A model generated the notes under the pieces. The model saw only the letters and a program-made list of their open reading frames with translations. It was not told where the DNA came from and ran no database searches. A stretch of DNA of 64,000 nt from a virus. This document shows, piece after piece, positions 7,644-16,610 of this stretch. The translations under genes and the position numbers were made by a program. The DNA lies in the IMG/VR virus record IMGVR_UViG_3300020171_000003, positions 1 to 64,000 of that record; one strand, written 5' to 3'. Every line of letters begins with the position of its first letter. Within the stretch, counting starts at the first letter, position 1.

Positions 7644-7797
7644 GATTATATAGTTTCTTAGTTAATTGGTATAATTTTCTTTTTTCATCAGAAATAATAT
7701 TACCTGATTTAGTATCTCTAAAATATTTTCTAAATTTAGGGGAGAAATCTTCACCATAAACTATTTTTCTAATCTTTTTCGCTACTTTTCCATTCAT
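7633..7797 (-). CDS. Small basic unknown protein
   Basis: 54 residues, very basic (KVAKKIRKIVYG ... KRKLYQLTKKLYNHGR). GGAGGT lies 7 nt before the ATG. Both ends overlap neighbours (29 bp and 11 bp). It may bind nucleic acid; function unknown. Confidence 0.6.
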   Translation of the reverse strand: MNGKVAKKIRKIVYGEDFSPKFRKYFRDTKSGNIISDEKRKLYQLTKKLYNHGR

Positions 7798-8119
7798 CTA
7801 TATTACCTCCTAAATCAGCAATTATGTTATTATTATAAAAATTTTGGCTTTCTCCATAAGTGTAAGTGCAAGCATATTCAAAGACTTCATAAAATTGCAT
7901 CATTCCATTATATAGACCATCGAAATTTTTTGAATGCATAATATCAAAAATAGGATCAAAAGAATAAGTGGCTGCTAAAACTTTTAATTTAAAACGGTAA
8001 GCTTCTTCATCAGAATTATCTTCAAGAACCTTAACGATAGCAATAAAATCTTCTTCTTTATATTGGTACTTCTTTCCGACTTTAACGAAATCCCATCCCC
8101 TTCTACCTGATCGTGCCAT
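7769..8119 (-). CDS. Unknown protein
   Basis: 116 residues, starting MARSGRRGWDFVKVG with a GGAGGTAAAAT ribosome site. Mixed alpha/beta, aromatic-rich, acidic C-terminus. No recognisable motif. It is co-transcribed with 8121 from the promoter at 8361-8392. Confidence 0.55.
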   Translation of the reverse strand: MARSGRRGWDFVKVGKKYQYKEEDFIAIVKVLEDNSDEEAYRFKLKVLAATYSFDPIFDIMHSKNFDGLYNGMMQFYEVFEYACTYTYGESQNFYNNNIIADLGGNIDEWKSSEKD

Positions 8120-8120
8120 T

Positions 8121-8318
8121 TTATTTTACCTCCTCCCAACCTATACTTTTTAAAACAAGTTGAGCGTCATGTGAATACCATTCAAATCCTATTTCATCAG
8201 CTTTTAACATTTCCAAAAGAATTTCTAAAGAATCAATAACCTCAAGTCTTTTTGCTTCCCATTGATCTTCTGTAAAATTTTCAGGTAAAGTTGCAGGAAG
8301 TGTTGCCGTTGTGTACAT
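8121..8318 (-). CDS. Small acidic unknown protein
   Basis: 65 residues, acidic and helical. First gene after the promoter at 8361-8392, with AAAGGAGAATAAAA before the ATG. Function unknown. Confidence 0.55.
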   Translation of the reverse strand: MYTTATLPATLPENFTEDQWEAKRLEVIDSLEILLEMLKADEIGFEWYSHDAQLVLKSIGWEEVK

Positions 8319-8360
8319 TTTTATTCTCCTTTTGTTTAAACTATCTATTTGTTTTTATTA

Positions 8361-8392
8361 GATAATATAACATGAACCTTTCTTTAAGTCAA
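8361..8392 (-). promoter_or_regulatory. Sigma70-type promoter
   Basis: On the minus strand: TTGACT (8387-8392), 17-bp spacer, TTATAT/TATATT (8361-8369). It sits at the 3' end of the exonuclease gene and would drive 8318 leftward. Confidence 0.65.
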
Positions 8393-9217
8393 GTTAAAAT
8401 TTGTTGTCCATTCAAAATTCTTTTCAGAAGAAAGAAAGTACCTGAAATTCAATTCTTTAAAAACGTGTAAGAAGTCTTTAGAATACAAGGTCTCGCTTTG
8501 TAGTTCAAATGTAGCGGTTCCTTCTATCGGTAATTTTAAGAATGATTCATTTCTTTTTATCAGTTCATCATACGCACCACTGACAATACTTTTAAACTTT
8601 TTGGAACCAGGTGAAAGAGTTCCTTTTAAATACGATATAGCAGAAACATGACCAACATCTGGAACACCTTTCAAACCTTTTGCTGCATAATCCCCTGCAA
8701 TAGATTTTACTTTCCACCATAGAGAAGGATCTATTCCGTGTTTCTTAATAAAATCTGATTTATTAAAATACTTTTTATTTATGATAGAATAGGAAAAAAC
8801 AAGATCATTAAGAAGTTGGTACATATCATTATCAGAAGTAACTATAGTTATCTGGTTATTTGGATGAGATTTTACAAAGGATGCAATAACATCATCCCCT
8901 TCAAATCCTTTCTGATACAATATATTTTTAAATCCTAAAGCTGGTAAAATTATTTCTCTAATTTGATCAAATTGCTTATAGGCACTAAGATCATTTTCAG
9001 TTGGTGTTTCCTTTTCTTTGTAATCAGTAAGGAGAGTTTTTCGTTTACTCTCCTTACTATCCCAAGCGAAAACAAAATTGTCTGTAGGTATCGTTTTAGC
9101 ATAAGAAAGAAGTCGATCTAAAAATCCAAAGATTATTCCTCCTTTTCTCAGGAAAGCTTCATCTAAAGAGTGTTTAACAGTATGGCAGACACCGTTACAG
9201 TCAATTATTGTAATCAT
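8384..9217 (-). CDS. FEN-type 5'-3' exonuclease (T5/PolA exonuclease family)
   Basis: 277 residues. MITIIDCNGV gives the first metal Asp. FVFAWDSKES and FEGDDVIASF carry further acidic sites, then TIVTSDNDMYQLL, then the helix-hairpin-helix IAGDYAAKGLKGVPDVG. This matches stand-alone phage 5' nucleases that remove primers and process flaps. Its length is normal for the family. It overlaps the RecA-like gene by 1 bp. Confidence 0.85.
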   Translation of the reverse strand: MITIIDCNGVCHTVKHSLDEAFLRKGGIIFGFLDRLLSYAKTIPTDNFVFAWDSKESKRKTLLTDYKEKETPTENDLSAYKQFDQIREIILPALGFKNILYQKGFEGDDVIASFVKSHPNNQITIVTSDNDMYQLLNDLVFSYSIINKKYFNKSDFIKKHGIDPSLWWKVKSIAGDYAAKGLKGVPDVGHVSAISYLKGTLSPGSKKFKSIVSGAYDELIKRNESFLKLPIEGTATFELQSETLYSKDFLHVFKELNFRYFLSSEKNFEWTTNFNLT

Positions 9218-10299
9218 TATTCAAATCGTCCTGGTCGTTTAAATTCTCGTTCTTTTTCCTGTTCTTTCCAAACTTCACCTACTATGTTTCGTATATCATT
9301 ATGTAGTTGATTTTCTTCGGCAAACTTTACAAAGTTAGAAGGTAGACCTTTGAAATTCCATTCCGGGACAATAAGAGAATTAACTGCTTTTTTCCAGAAA
9401 CCAGCATCCATTAAAAAGAAAACATTACTTGTTAGATCATCAATTCCATATCCATCATAAACAGGAAAATATGCAGTTCTCTTTTTACCGGTTATTTTAT
9501 TCTTGGTCACCCTTGCTTCTACATCATGACCTAGTTCTACTTTTGCTCTACCTATTCCAGTAGTTATTTTTTGGTCAACTGCAAGCCACATAATATGAGT
9601 ACAATAAAAAGTAAGAGCATCACCTCCTGTTCTTATTTTTGGTCTGAACATAGCACCAGGACCAATATTTGATCTTGTTTGTGAAATGAAAGAAACATGA
9701 CCTTCAACCTTTTTAATATCTTTTTTAATTACTCGTAACATTTCACTTATTAATTTCGGTTTTTCCATTTTATAACTGCCTTTAGTTTCTTCTCCTCCTT
9801 TCTCTTTTAATATTTTTTGATCGACTCTTTTCATTTCTTCCTCACAAGTTAAGGAATCTAAAGAGTCTTGGAAGTAAATAAAAGGTTCTCCTTTTCTGAT
9901 CAATGTTAAAAGTAAACCATAAACTTCTTCCACTGTATTAGATTCTTCTATTATTATTCTATCATTCAATTTACTTCCGAACATTTTTTTAATATCAAAA
10001 GAACAAGCGGCTTCTGCATCATCATAAATCAATTGGAAATCTTTAAATCTTTTTCTATTGGCACATTCTGCTAAGGAAGTTAATGCAAGGACAGTTTTAC
10101 CTGTAAAGCTGTCCCCTACTATGTTTGATACTTTTCCGATGCCATATCCACCGTTAGGTTCATCTGATAAACAACAATTAAGATGAGTTGACCCTGATGG
10201 AATTAGATGATCAGGGTCAAGTTTTTCAACTTCTTCTTCCTCTTCTTTAGGGTTATCTATTTGGTCAACTAAATCGGATCTTTTCTTTAATTGGGACAT
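9217..10299 (-). CDS. RecA/UvsX-like recombinase
   Basis: 360 residues. Walker A GDSFTGKT at 62-69, Walker B-like FIYFQDSLDSL at 140-150, and a RecA-type region with SFISQTRSNIG and MFRPKIRTGGDAL, where RecA-like proteins place their DNA-binding loops. Acidic extreme N-terminus. It should form filaments on single-stranded DNA and promote strand exchange. It lies next to the SSB gene, 1 bp apart. Confidence 0.8.
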   Translation of the reverse strand: MSQLKKRSDLVDQIDNPKEEEEEVEKLDPDHLIPSGSTHLNCCLSDEPNGGYGIGKVSNIVGDSFTGKTVLALTSLAECANRKRFKDFQLIYDDAEAACSFDIKKMFGSKLNDRIIIEESNTVEEVYGLLLTLIRKGEPFIYFQDSLDSLTCEEEMKRVDQKILKEKGGEETKGSYKMEKPKLISEMLRVIKKDIKKVEGHVSFISQTRSNIGPGAMFRPKIRTGGDALTFYCTHIMWLAVDQKITTGIGRAKVELGHDVEARVTKNKITGKKRTAYFPVYDGYGIDDLTSNVFFLMDAGFWKKAVNSLIVPEWNFKGLPSNFVKFAEENQLHNDIRNIVGEVWKEQEKEREFKRPGRFE

Positions 10300-11337
10300 T
10301 TATTCTCTCCTTTTAATAACCCTTCGTAATCCTGTTTTTACAACAGGCTTTACTTCTTCTTCCTTCGGTTCTTCTTTCGGTTCTTCTTCTTTCACAGGAG
10401 GTGTGTCAATGTCTCTTTCTCCTTGATACTCTACATCAGCATCCATTTGTTTTTTCAATCTCTGTAATCTATTATCAATGTTAGAATCTCTTTCTTTTTC
10501 CTGGGAAGGATCATCATTCTCTTGTGAATGCTTTGTTGACGGAGCCCCTTCTACATAAGGTTCTCCATAAAAAGCTTCATAAATTTCTTCATAAGAAGGA
10601 TGGAGAGTAATAACAGATTCTAATGGAAAGATTTGTTCTAAAATCCTGTCTGGAATATCTGCATCTCTATCAACAAATTGGTGACCTGTATATTCTAAAC
10701 TGTCTTGAGCTTTTCCATCTTCATTTTGAAAAGATCCACTTTTTTTAATCCTAAAGAAAACACTTTTACCCAATTCTTTAGAATAATCAGAATATAGAAC
10801 AGCTCCGCCACCTCTGGGTTTTTTAGCAAGTTCTTCAATCTTTGCACCAAAGAACCAATTAGCCACTTCCCAAACTTGAACGCCTTTTGCTTCTTCTTCT
10901 GCTGTATCATGAACCCAAACAAGATAAAACAATCTTCTTTTTGCACTATTGCTTTTCCAAGTAGCTTTATCTCTATTTGTTCTTAGAAATTCAGCAATAG
11001 GATCTTTTTTCTTGTAAGTAAGTGAAGGAGAAACAAAATCATCCGCATTTGATCCTACCCCTTTATACACCCATAAATCAAGAAAAGGAACAGGATCATC
11101 TTCTTTAATTGAATCTGAAGGATAATCTTTTGTTGCAAACCAAGCAAGAACATCAATAAGGTGATCATCCGGTTTAGGATTCCATATTCCTACTCCTTCA
11201 GGAAGTTTTTCTTTAATAATAACACTCCCTCTACTGAACTGCTTTTTATCTTTATTTTCAATAGCTGATTGATGGGAACTTTCCAACTCTTGTTTCTTTT
11301 TTGCCATTTTTCTTCTGAGTTCTTCGGCTGTTGCCAT
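10300..11337 (-). CDS. gp32-like single-stranded DNA-binding protein
   Basis: 345 residues. A basic N-terminal tail (MATAEELRRKMAKKKQE), a central OB-like core (about 90-240) and a long acidic, proline-rich C-terminal tail with repeated EEPKEEPKEEE. This is the three-part plan of T4 gp32-type SSBs. An extra basic tip (GLRRVIKRRE) follows the acidic tail. The position beside RecA supports the call. Confidence 0.7.
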   Translation of the reverse strand: MATAEELRRKMAKKKQELESSHQSAIENKDKKQFSRGSVIIKEKLPEGVGIWNPKPDDHLIDVLAWFATKDYPSDSIKEDDPVPFLDLWVYKGVGSNADDFVSPSLTYKKKDPIAEFLRTNRDKATWKSNSAKRRLFYLVWVHDTAEEEAKGVQVWEVANWFFGAKIEELAKKPRGGGAVLYSDYSKELGKSVFFRIKKSGSFQNEDGKAQDSLEYTGHQFVDRDADIPDRILEQIFPLESVITLHPSYEEIYEAFYGEPYVEGAPSTKHSQENDDPSQEKERDSNIDNRLQRLKKQMDADVEYQGERDIDTPPVKEEEPKEEPKEEEVKPVVKTGLRRVIKRRE

Positions 11338-11338
11338 G

Positions 11339-11509
11339 TTACTTTTCCTTTCGTTTTTTAATGTTTTTGACTATGTTATTAAATACCTTTTCTATTTCTA
11401 TGCATTCTTCATCAGATAAACCGGTAATATGTTGAATTTCAAATCTTTTAGAATTACCTACAAGTATTGCAAAAAGTATATCCTCTAATTTTGCAGTATA
11501 TTCGTTCAT
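11339..11509 (-). CDS. Small unknown protein between SSB and 11509
   Basis: 56 residues: MNEYTAKLEDILFAILVG to IKKRKEK. The ATG overlaps the upstream stop (TAATG) and the stop is 1 bp before the SSB ATG. Short helical protein with a basic end. Coupling on both sides supports it as a real gene. Confidence 0.6.
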   Translation of the reverse strand: MNEYTAKLEDILFAILVGNSKRFEIQHITGLSDEECIEIEKVFNNIVKNIKKRKEK

Positions 11510-12024
11510 TACGTCCTCTTTTTTAAAGTAGTTTTTAAACCAGTCACTTGATCATCAAGCCCTGAATTTTTAGTTCCTACAGTAGTTGCATAATATTCTT
11601 TTAAATATAAATTAGTAATATTTAAGAGAGAATCTTTCCTGTGAACAAAGCTCCAAGAAGCGGCATTTAAAGCCCTTGCTTCATAACTAGCGTCTGCTAA
11701 TCGTTCTTGGATATCAAAATATTCATCATATAGTTTTTTAATACTGTCTTGGGTTAAAACAATAGCTCGTACTGCTGAATCTGTAGGTTTAGATATTCCG
11801 TATGCTTCAGGATCTTTTCTAATTTTTAATTCAATTTCACACCGTTCAATTTTAATTTTTCTATCCAGTTTACTTGCTTGTGCAATCAGAAGTTCTTTAT
11901 CCTTTTCTCTTTTAGAATGTTCCACTTCATAATCATAATATAGAACAGATTGATTATTCCATTCTTCTATAAGATTTAACGGATCAATTTTAACATCTTC
12001 ATGAAAATTTAATTCTTTTGGCAT
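11509..12024 (-). CDS. Unknown helical protein of recombination operon
   Basis: 171 residues, almost all helical, with a charged middle (KLDRKIKIERCEIELKIRK) and a conserved-looking ARALNAASWSFVHRKDSL near residue 115. First gene of the SSB/RecA/FEN operon, behind the promoter at 12043-12071. A recombination mediator role would fit but cannot be shown. Confidence 0.6.
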   Translation of the reverse strand: MPKELNFHEDVKIDPLNLIEEWNNQSVLYYDYEVEHSKREKDKELLIAQASKLDRKIKIERCEIELKIRKDPEAYGISKPTDSAVRAIVLTQDSIKKLYDEYFDIQERLADASYEARALNAASWSFVHRKDSLLNITNLYLKEYYATTVGTKNSGLDDQVTGLKTTLKKRT

Positions 12025-12042
12025 TTTCTTCTCCTTTACAGT

Positions 12043-12071
12043 ATAATATCATATTTTATAACTATCCACAA
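12043..12071 (-). promoter_or_regulatory. Sigma70-type promoter of the recombination operon
   Basis: Minus strand: TTGTGG (12066-12071), 17-bp spacer, TATTAT (12043-12048). Located between the clamp-loader stop and the ATG of 12024. A ribosome site AAAGGAGAAGAAA follows. Confidence 0.6.
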
Positions 12072-12081
12072 TAACTACCTT

Positions 12082-13041
12082 TTAGAATAAGTCTTCCTTC
12101 GTAATCGCCATATAAAGCAATAAGTGTAAACCTGTTACTCCATTTCCATACGTTTTTGTTGAATCTGATAAAGTATGAATAGCTTTAGCAATATCTTTTC
12201 TTCCAGAATTTAACAGAACTGCGCCTAAGTAACCTACTATAGCTCGTCTGTTTGTTTCAGCATCTCCTTTCAGATTTTTAACAAAGTCTCTTGCTTTTTT
12301 CCAATCGGTTTCTTGATCAATAAATAGTTTGCAAATATCCCGTATTGTAACATCGGATGAAGAACTTTCATTGATTTTTTCCAACATTAAATCTACATCA
12401 TCCATTTCAATGATAGTATCAAGCAAACTCAATGCTTCTCCTGGAGAACCTCCTGAACATGTAATTATTTTATCTATAACAGGAGAAAGTAGTTCTATTG
12501 AATCAGTTTCAAAACCTTCTTGATCTAAAATCCAATTTAATTGTTTACGCATTTCCGGAACATTCAATAGATTAACTTCAAATACCGCACATCTTCTATG
12601 AATAGCTTTTTTAAGAATTTCTCCTATTCTTTCAAATTCAGAAGTACAGAAGGCGAAGAAAGTATTTCCTGGAGGATGTTCTAATAGATCAAGAAAACAA
12701 TTCCAAGCTTCTGGAGTTAAGCCGTGAGCTTCTTCAAACAGATACATCTTTGCTTTTCCAGCAGATGCTCCATATAAACAATCTTCTGCTATCTTTCGTG
12801 CTGTGTCGATTCCTCTGGTATTTGAAGTATTATATTTATAGAAATCAAAGTCTACAATTCCTAAGGCCTCTTTTACAATTCTTGCAAGAGTTGTTTTACC
12901 ACATCCCGGAGGTCCTGTAAATAGATAAGCAGGTCTTGGATCTTCCCTTGTAAGAATTTTTTCAAGACTTTCCTTAACAGAAGTATTTCCCCAAAGTTCT
13001 TCAATTGTTTTTGGTCTATATTTAATTGGTAAACTATCCAT
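12082..13041 (-). CDS. Clamp-loader ATPase, DnaX/RfcS/T4 gp44-like
   Basis: 319 residues. Begins IKYRPKTIEELWG, typical of RFC/DnaX subunits. Walker A GPPGCGKT at 43-50, Walker B LFEEAH at 101-106 (Glu replaces the usual Asp of DEAH/DEVH), sensor-1 region FFAFCTSEFERI, and an arginine-rich HRRCAVFEV where SRC motif proteins have SRC. It should load the clamp encoded at 16611. No separate small subunit is evident. Confidence 0.85.
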   Translation of the reverse strand: MDSLPIKYRPKTIEELWGNTSVKESLEKILTREDPRPAYLFTGPPGCGKTTLARIVKEALGIVDFDFYKYNTSNTRGIDTARKIAEDCLYGASAGKAKMYLFEEAHGLTPEAWNCFLDLLEHPPGNTFFAFCTSEFERIGEILKKAIHRRCAVFEVNLLNVPEMRKQLNWILDQEGFETDSIELLSPVIDKIITCSGGSPGEALSLLDTIIEMDDVDLMLEKINESSSSDVTIRDICKLFIDQETDWKKARDFVKNLKGDAETNRRAIVGYLGAVLLNSGRKDIAKAIHTLSDSTKTYGNGVTGLHLLLYMAITKEDLF

Positions 13042-13291
13042 GATGAAGTGTTCCCCTTTTCACATAAGATTTAAAGTTATTTGCAAGACACCATTTATTT
13101 ACTGAATTAGGACATTTTTTTATATCTGGTTCATAAAATTCACACGTTTCACATTTGGTTTCTTTTGTATCAGTAAAAATCCATTTAGCTTCTTTATATG
13201 GGAAAAAAGCACATTTAACAGGTTTATTGTTTGGAGGAATTTCTGTTTCAATGCTACATTTTAGAAGACATTTATGGCATTTATAACTCAT
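13034..13291 (-). CDS. Cysteine-rich small protein
   Basis: 85 residues with eight cysteines, including CHKC, CETC and CPNS...WC pairs, enough for two zinc sites. It overlaps its neighbours by 4 and 8 bp. Function unknown. Confidence 0.6.
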   Translation of the reverse strand: MSYKCHKCLLKCSIETEIPPNNKPVKCAFFPYKEAKWIFTDTKETKCETCEFYEPDIKKCPNSVNKWCLANNFKSYVKRGTLHHG

Positions 13292-13551
13292 TTCTTTTCT
13301 CCTTTGTGAAAAGCTATTCCAGCAATATGGGCAATTTTTAGAAAATCAAGTTGATCCTGTCCTTCTCTTGCATTTTTACCGTTTCTTTTGCAATATTTTT
13401 CAATTGCTCTAACACAATCTTTCACAGTCCATTCAGTAATAGGATCATTGGGATAATCTCCGTATTGAGGTACTGTATAATTTTTTACATGTTCTTTCAC
13501 AATACCTGAAATTCTTTCCCATTCTTCCTCTCTATAAGAATTTTCCCCCAT
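13288..13551 (-). CDS. Unknown protein next to MazG-like gene
   Basis: 87 residues with HVKNYTVPQYGDYPNDPITEW and a helix DFLKIAHIAGIAF. Coupled to both neighbours by overlaps. It looks like a conserved phage family, but I cannot name it or give a function. Confidence 0.55.
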   Translation of the reverse strand: MGENSYREEEWERISGIVKEHVKNYTVPQYGDYPNDPITEWTVKDCVRAIEKYCKRNGKNAREGQDQLDFLKIAHIAGIAFHKGEKK

Positions 13552-13867
13552 GACGAAACTCCCTTATTTTATTATATTCGTGTTTAATCAAAAGTGCTTC
13601 TTCTAAATCAATCCCTTTGCCTTGACAAAAATCCATAATTCTTATGATAACATCTGCTAATTCTATTGCAATTCCTTCTGGTTTATTTGGTTTTTCTGGA
13701 TTAGTATAAATTTCTTTTAATGCTTTTCCTTTTCTAAATTCTTCAAATGCTTCCGATATTTCTGAATGATATAAAGAACATTCATCACCAAACCATTTTT
13801 CTTTTTCCCACCATCCTTTATCTTTTGAATTAGTATGAACCAATCTCATAATTTCACTAAAATCCAT
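13532..13867 (-). CDS. MazG-like nucleotide pyrophosphohydrolase
   Basis: 111 residues. Two helices carry the MazG-type acidic metal motif: YHSEISEAFEEFR (ExxE) and IAIELADVIIRIMD (ELADV). Proteins of this type split dNTPs or ppGpp-like nucleotides and could adjust nucleotide pools for replication or base modification. Length fits single-domain MazG-like proteins. Confidence 0.75.
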   Translation of the reverse strand: MDFSEIMRLVHTNSKDKGWWEKEKWFGDECSLYHSEISEAFEEFRKGKALKEIYTNPEKPNKPEGIAIELADVIIRIMDFCQGKGIDLEEALLIKHEYNKIREFRHGGKFL

Positions 13868-14016
13868 TATTTCTCTTCCTTTCTTAATTCTGTAAATCGT
13901 TTCATTAATATTTGACCTATTTCCATATACACACCGTACATTCTTGCTACTTTATCCGGATGCTTTAATTTATCTGATAATTTTTCTATTTCCTCAGCTA
14001 TTGTTTCGTATGTCAT
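13867..14016 (-). CDS. Small helical unknown protein
   Basis: 49 residues, MTYETIAEEIEKLSDKLK to ELRKEEK. Its stop overlaps the MazG-like ATG (TAATG) and GAGGAT lies before its ATG, overlapping the end of the polymerase gene. Function unknown. Confidence 0.6.
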   Translation of the reverse strand: MTYETIAEEIEKLSDKLKHPDKVARMYGVYMEIGQILMKRFTELRKEEK

Positions 14017-14017
14017 T

Positions 14018-16600
14018 TTAATCCTCAAAAATTATAGGTTTTTTATCTACCCAACTTCCGTTTATTTCAGTAATTTCAATATCAAATTTTAATGGAAGAA
14101 AAATCCAAGGGTGAGTTTCTACAACTTCAATAGTGGTAATATCCAACAAAGTGTTTACAACATCGTCTTCTTCTTCCGGCCACACATGCATACAACCTGA
14201 GTCATGAACATTCCCAGCAAAACGAGACTTCCATTTATTCTTCTCTATTTCTTCTTGCATTCTATTGAGTGCCCACATTAAAATATGGTGAGCAGTTCCT
14301 TGAATGCCTAAATTTGTAACATCTTTCTCTTGCATGTAACCAGAAAACTTAAATCCAAAGAATGTTTCAATGTATCCGTGTTTTCTGTAAAAAGCATTAA
14401 TATCTTTTCTCCATTGATCATATTCAAAGAAACGATCTCCCCAGAATATTTCTTCCACTGCTTTACAATGATCTTCAAATGCTTTATATGTTTTTATTCC
14501 TTTGGATGCTAAATGATCTCGCATAGGTGTGCCATCCATTAAACACATTTCATGCGTATCCATAAAATTATTCCACAAATTCTTAGCACAAGATTTGAAA
14601 TAAGAACCATAGAATTGAGGAAATACCCAACCATTTTTCCCTGAATGTCGTATTTGTTTTGTTATTTCATTTTTATTTAGAATCCAAATATCTGAGGCTG
14701 TATCTCTATGCATATCAGTAGTAGAATCTTGAAGGTACTTAATCATGTTTTTATCTTTGTGATAGAAACATCCGGTGTACACTTCGATTCCACTATAATC
14801 ACCTTCTAAAAACTTATATCCATCTAAAGCTTTCAATCCTTTTCTTATAATTTGTTTTGCTTCTTCATCTCTTGCAGGTATATTCTGAAAGTTCGGATCA
14901 CTGGATTCTGATCTCAAAGAAATAGCTTTTGAGTGACTGAAACTTGGATGAATCTTACCGTTTACTGTAACATCTAAAAATCCTCTTAAATAAGTTCCTG
15001 CAATTTTTTCAAGCTTTCTACAATCTAAAAGATCGGAAACAAAGAATGAGTCTATTTTATCCAGAGCTTCTTTATCTACTGAATAATTTTTCTCTGTTTT
15101 GTCGGTGTAAACTTTTGGGAAATTCATTACTTCATAGAAAAGTAAACCTAAATCTTGATTAGAAGTAAGCAAAGGTGTTCTTTTAAATTTCTTTTCAAAT
15201 GCTTTTACTTCTTTAGACTGGAGCATATTTTCTTCCAGTTTCTTTATCCGTTTTTCTATCTTTTCAATTGAAGAATGAAAATATTCCTCATCTACTCTCA
15301 TTCCTGTTTCTGTCATACCAGAAAAGTTAATAGATGATTCAGCCAAAATCTTTCTACCTTCGTCACAAGATTTTGGAAAGTTTTGTACTTGCTTCTGAAA
15401 TAATTGAAATCCGTATAATGAATCGTATGCTCCGTATTCTAACAATTCTTTTAACGGAATTTGTTCTACTTTATTAAAAGGTTTTCCTTTTAAATATCCT
15501 TCAATGTGTTTATCATACGGACGAATACCAAACTCACGATATACTTGATATTTTAATCCACTTCCTGCTCGTCTATTATCTGTGCATCTTGCTGTCAATT
15601 GAGTACACCAATGCCAATTAGCAGGTTTTGTTTTTAAAAGAACACTACTCCATAAATCTTCAAATTGAATATTTTGTGCCACTTTCTTTATATCAGGATT
15701 TAAAAGAATTTTTGTCCATCGTGTTTTTATTGCTTCTTTTTCTTTTTCTGTAAAAATAGAAGTGTGATCATAAGGAAAAGAATAAGCACGGTACAGTTCA
15801 GTTGCAAAGGACATTGAAACAATTTTGTGTCCTGGATAGAACGGTTTTAGTCCTGTTGTTTCATAATCAAAGAAGAAATATTCAGGAGATACTTTTATCA
15901 CTTTATCTAGCGTTTCACATATATCATCACAATCTGTTAAAATATCAATATCCGACGTTGTAGAATCGAGGATATCGAACGGTCTCCTGTCAAGACACTC
16001 AACAGCATGTCTCAGATCATGTTGAAAAAAGGATTTAAAATTTTCTTCTCTACTTTTAGACAATGCAAGAGAAGGATGAAACATTGGTAAGATATAAGTT
16101 TGATATTTTTTATCAGGTATGCATAATCCTCTCCACCTTTCCATAGTTTTGTTTTTAAAATCATCTCCAAGTAAACATTCTAACGCACTTGTTCCAAATG
16201 TCCAAATAAAAGTAGGCTTTAGATATTGAATTGCTCTTTCTATTTCAGGTTTACAAAAGTATATTTCTTCTTTGCTCGGTTTTCTATCTGTATCTTTGGT
16301 ATGAGTTCTGCAAGCAACTGTGTTTATTTTCCAACAATCTTTTTCTAAATCAATTCCTAAATCTTGCAAACTGTTTTTTAAAAAGTTTCCGTCTGAACCT
16401 GATAATACTTTTCCGTAACTATCTTCTTGTTTACTCGGTGACTCTGATAAGATAAGGATTCTTTTCTCACCTTTACCAGAGTGTTTCATTTTAGGAGTGT
16501 TTGCATAACGATACAGACCACATTGCAAACACTCCGGTTCTTTACTGTTAAAGAAAACCTTTGTTTTCTTTTCAAGAAATTCTTTGGAAAAAAGTTCCAT
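14018..16600 (-). CDS. Family A DNA polymerase with N-terminal UDG-like domain
   Basis: 860 residues, three domains. First, 1-205: family-4-type uracil-DNA-glycosylase-like domain with four iron-sulfur-type cysteines (C24, C27, C97, C116) and HPS at 175-177; the usual GEAPG motif is changed to SESPSKQED, so glycosylase activity is doubtful. Second, 240-400: 3'-5' proofreading domain with FDYETTG (D245, E247). Third, the polymerase: motif A GDYSGIE (D601), motif B R651-K655-YG664, motif C HDS 799-801 (usual HDE). It is the replicative polymerase and sits just after its clamp. A similar N-terminal domain is known in SPO1-like phage polymerases. Confidence 0.9.
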   Translation of the reverse strand: MELFSKEFLEKKTKVFFNSKEPECLQCGLYRYANTPKMKHSGKGEKRILILSESPSKQEDSYGKVLSGSDGNFLKNSLQDLGIDLEKDCWKINTVACRTHTKDTDRKPSKEEIYFCKPEIERAIQYLKPTFIWTFGTSALECLLGDDFKNKTMERWRGLCIPDKKYQTYILPMFHPSLALSKSREENFKSFFQHDLRHAVECLDRRPFDILDSTTSDIDILTDCDDICETLDKVIKVSPEYFFFDYETTGLKPFYPGHKIVSMSFATELYRAYSFPYDHTSIFTEKEKEAIKTRWTKILLNPDIKKVAQNIQFEDLWSSVLLKTKPANWHWCTQLTARCTDNRRAGSGLKYQVYREFGIRPYDKHIEGYLKGKPFNKVEQIPLKELLEYGAYDSLYGFQLFQKQVQNFPKSCDEGRKILAESSINFSGMTETGMRVDEEYFHSSIEKIEKRIKKLEENMLQSKEVKAFEKKFKRTPLLTSNQDLGLLFYEVMNFPKVYTDKTEKNYSVDKEALDKIDSFFVSDLLDCRKLEKIAGTYLRGFLDVTVNGKIHPSFSHSKAISLRSESSDPNFQNIPARDEEAKQIIRKGLKALDGYKFLEGDYSGIEVYTGCFYHKDKNMIKYLQDSTTDMHRDTASDIWILNKNEITKQIRHSGKNGWVFPQFYGSYFKSCAKNLWNNFMDTHEMCLMDGTPMRDHLASKGIKTYKAFEDHCKAVEEIFWGDRFFEYDQWRKDINAFYRKHGYIETFFGFKFSGYMQEKDVTNLGIQGTAHHILMWALNRMQEEIEKNKWKSRFAGNVHDSGCMHVWPEEEDDVVNTLLDITTIEVVETHPWIFLPLKFDIEITEINGSWVDKKPIIFED

Positions 16601-16610
16601 GAGTGTTCCT

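Noticed and set aside
7374-7661. Plus-strand frame opposite the nuclease-like gene
   Set aside because: Shadow of 7308-7643; Cys/Phe-rich, no ribosome site, wrong strand for the operon.
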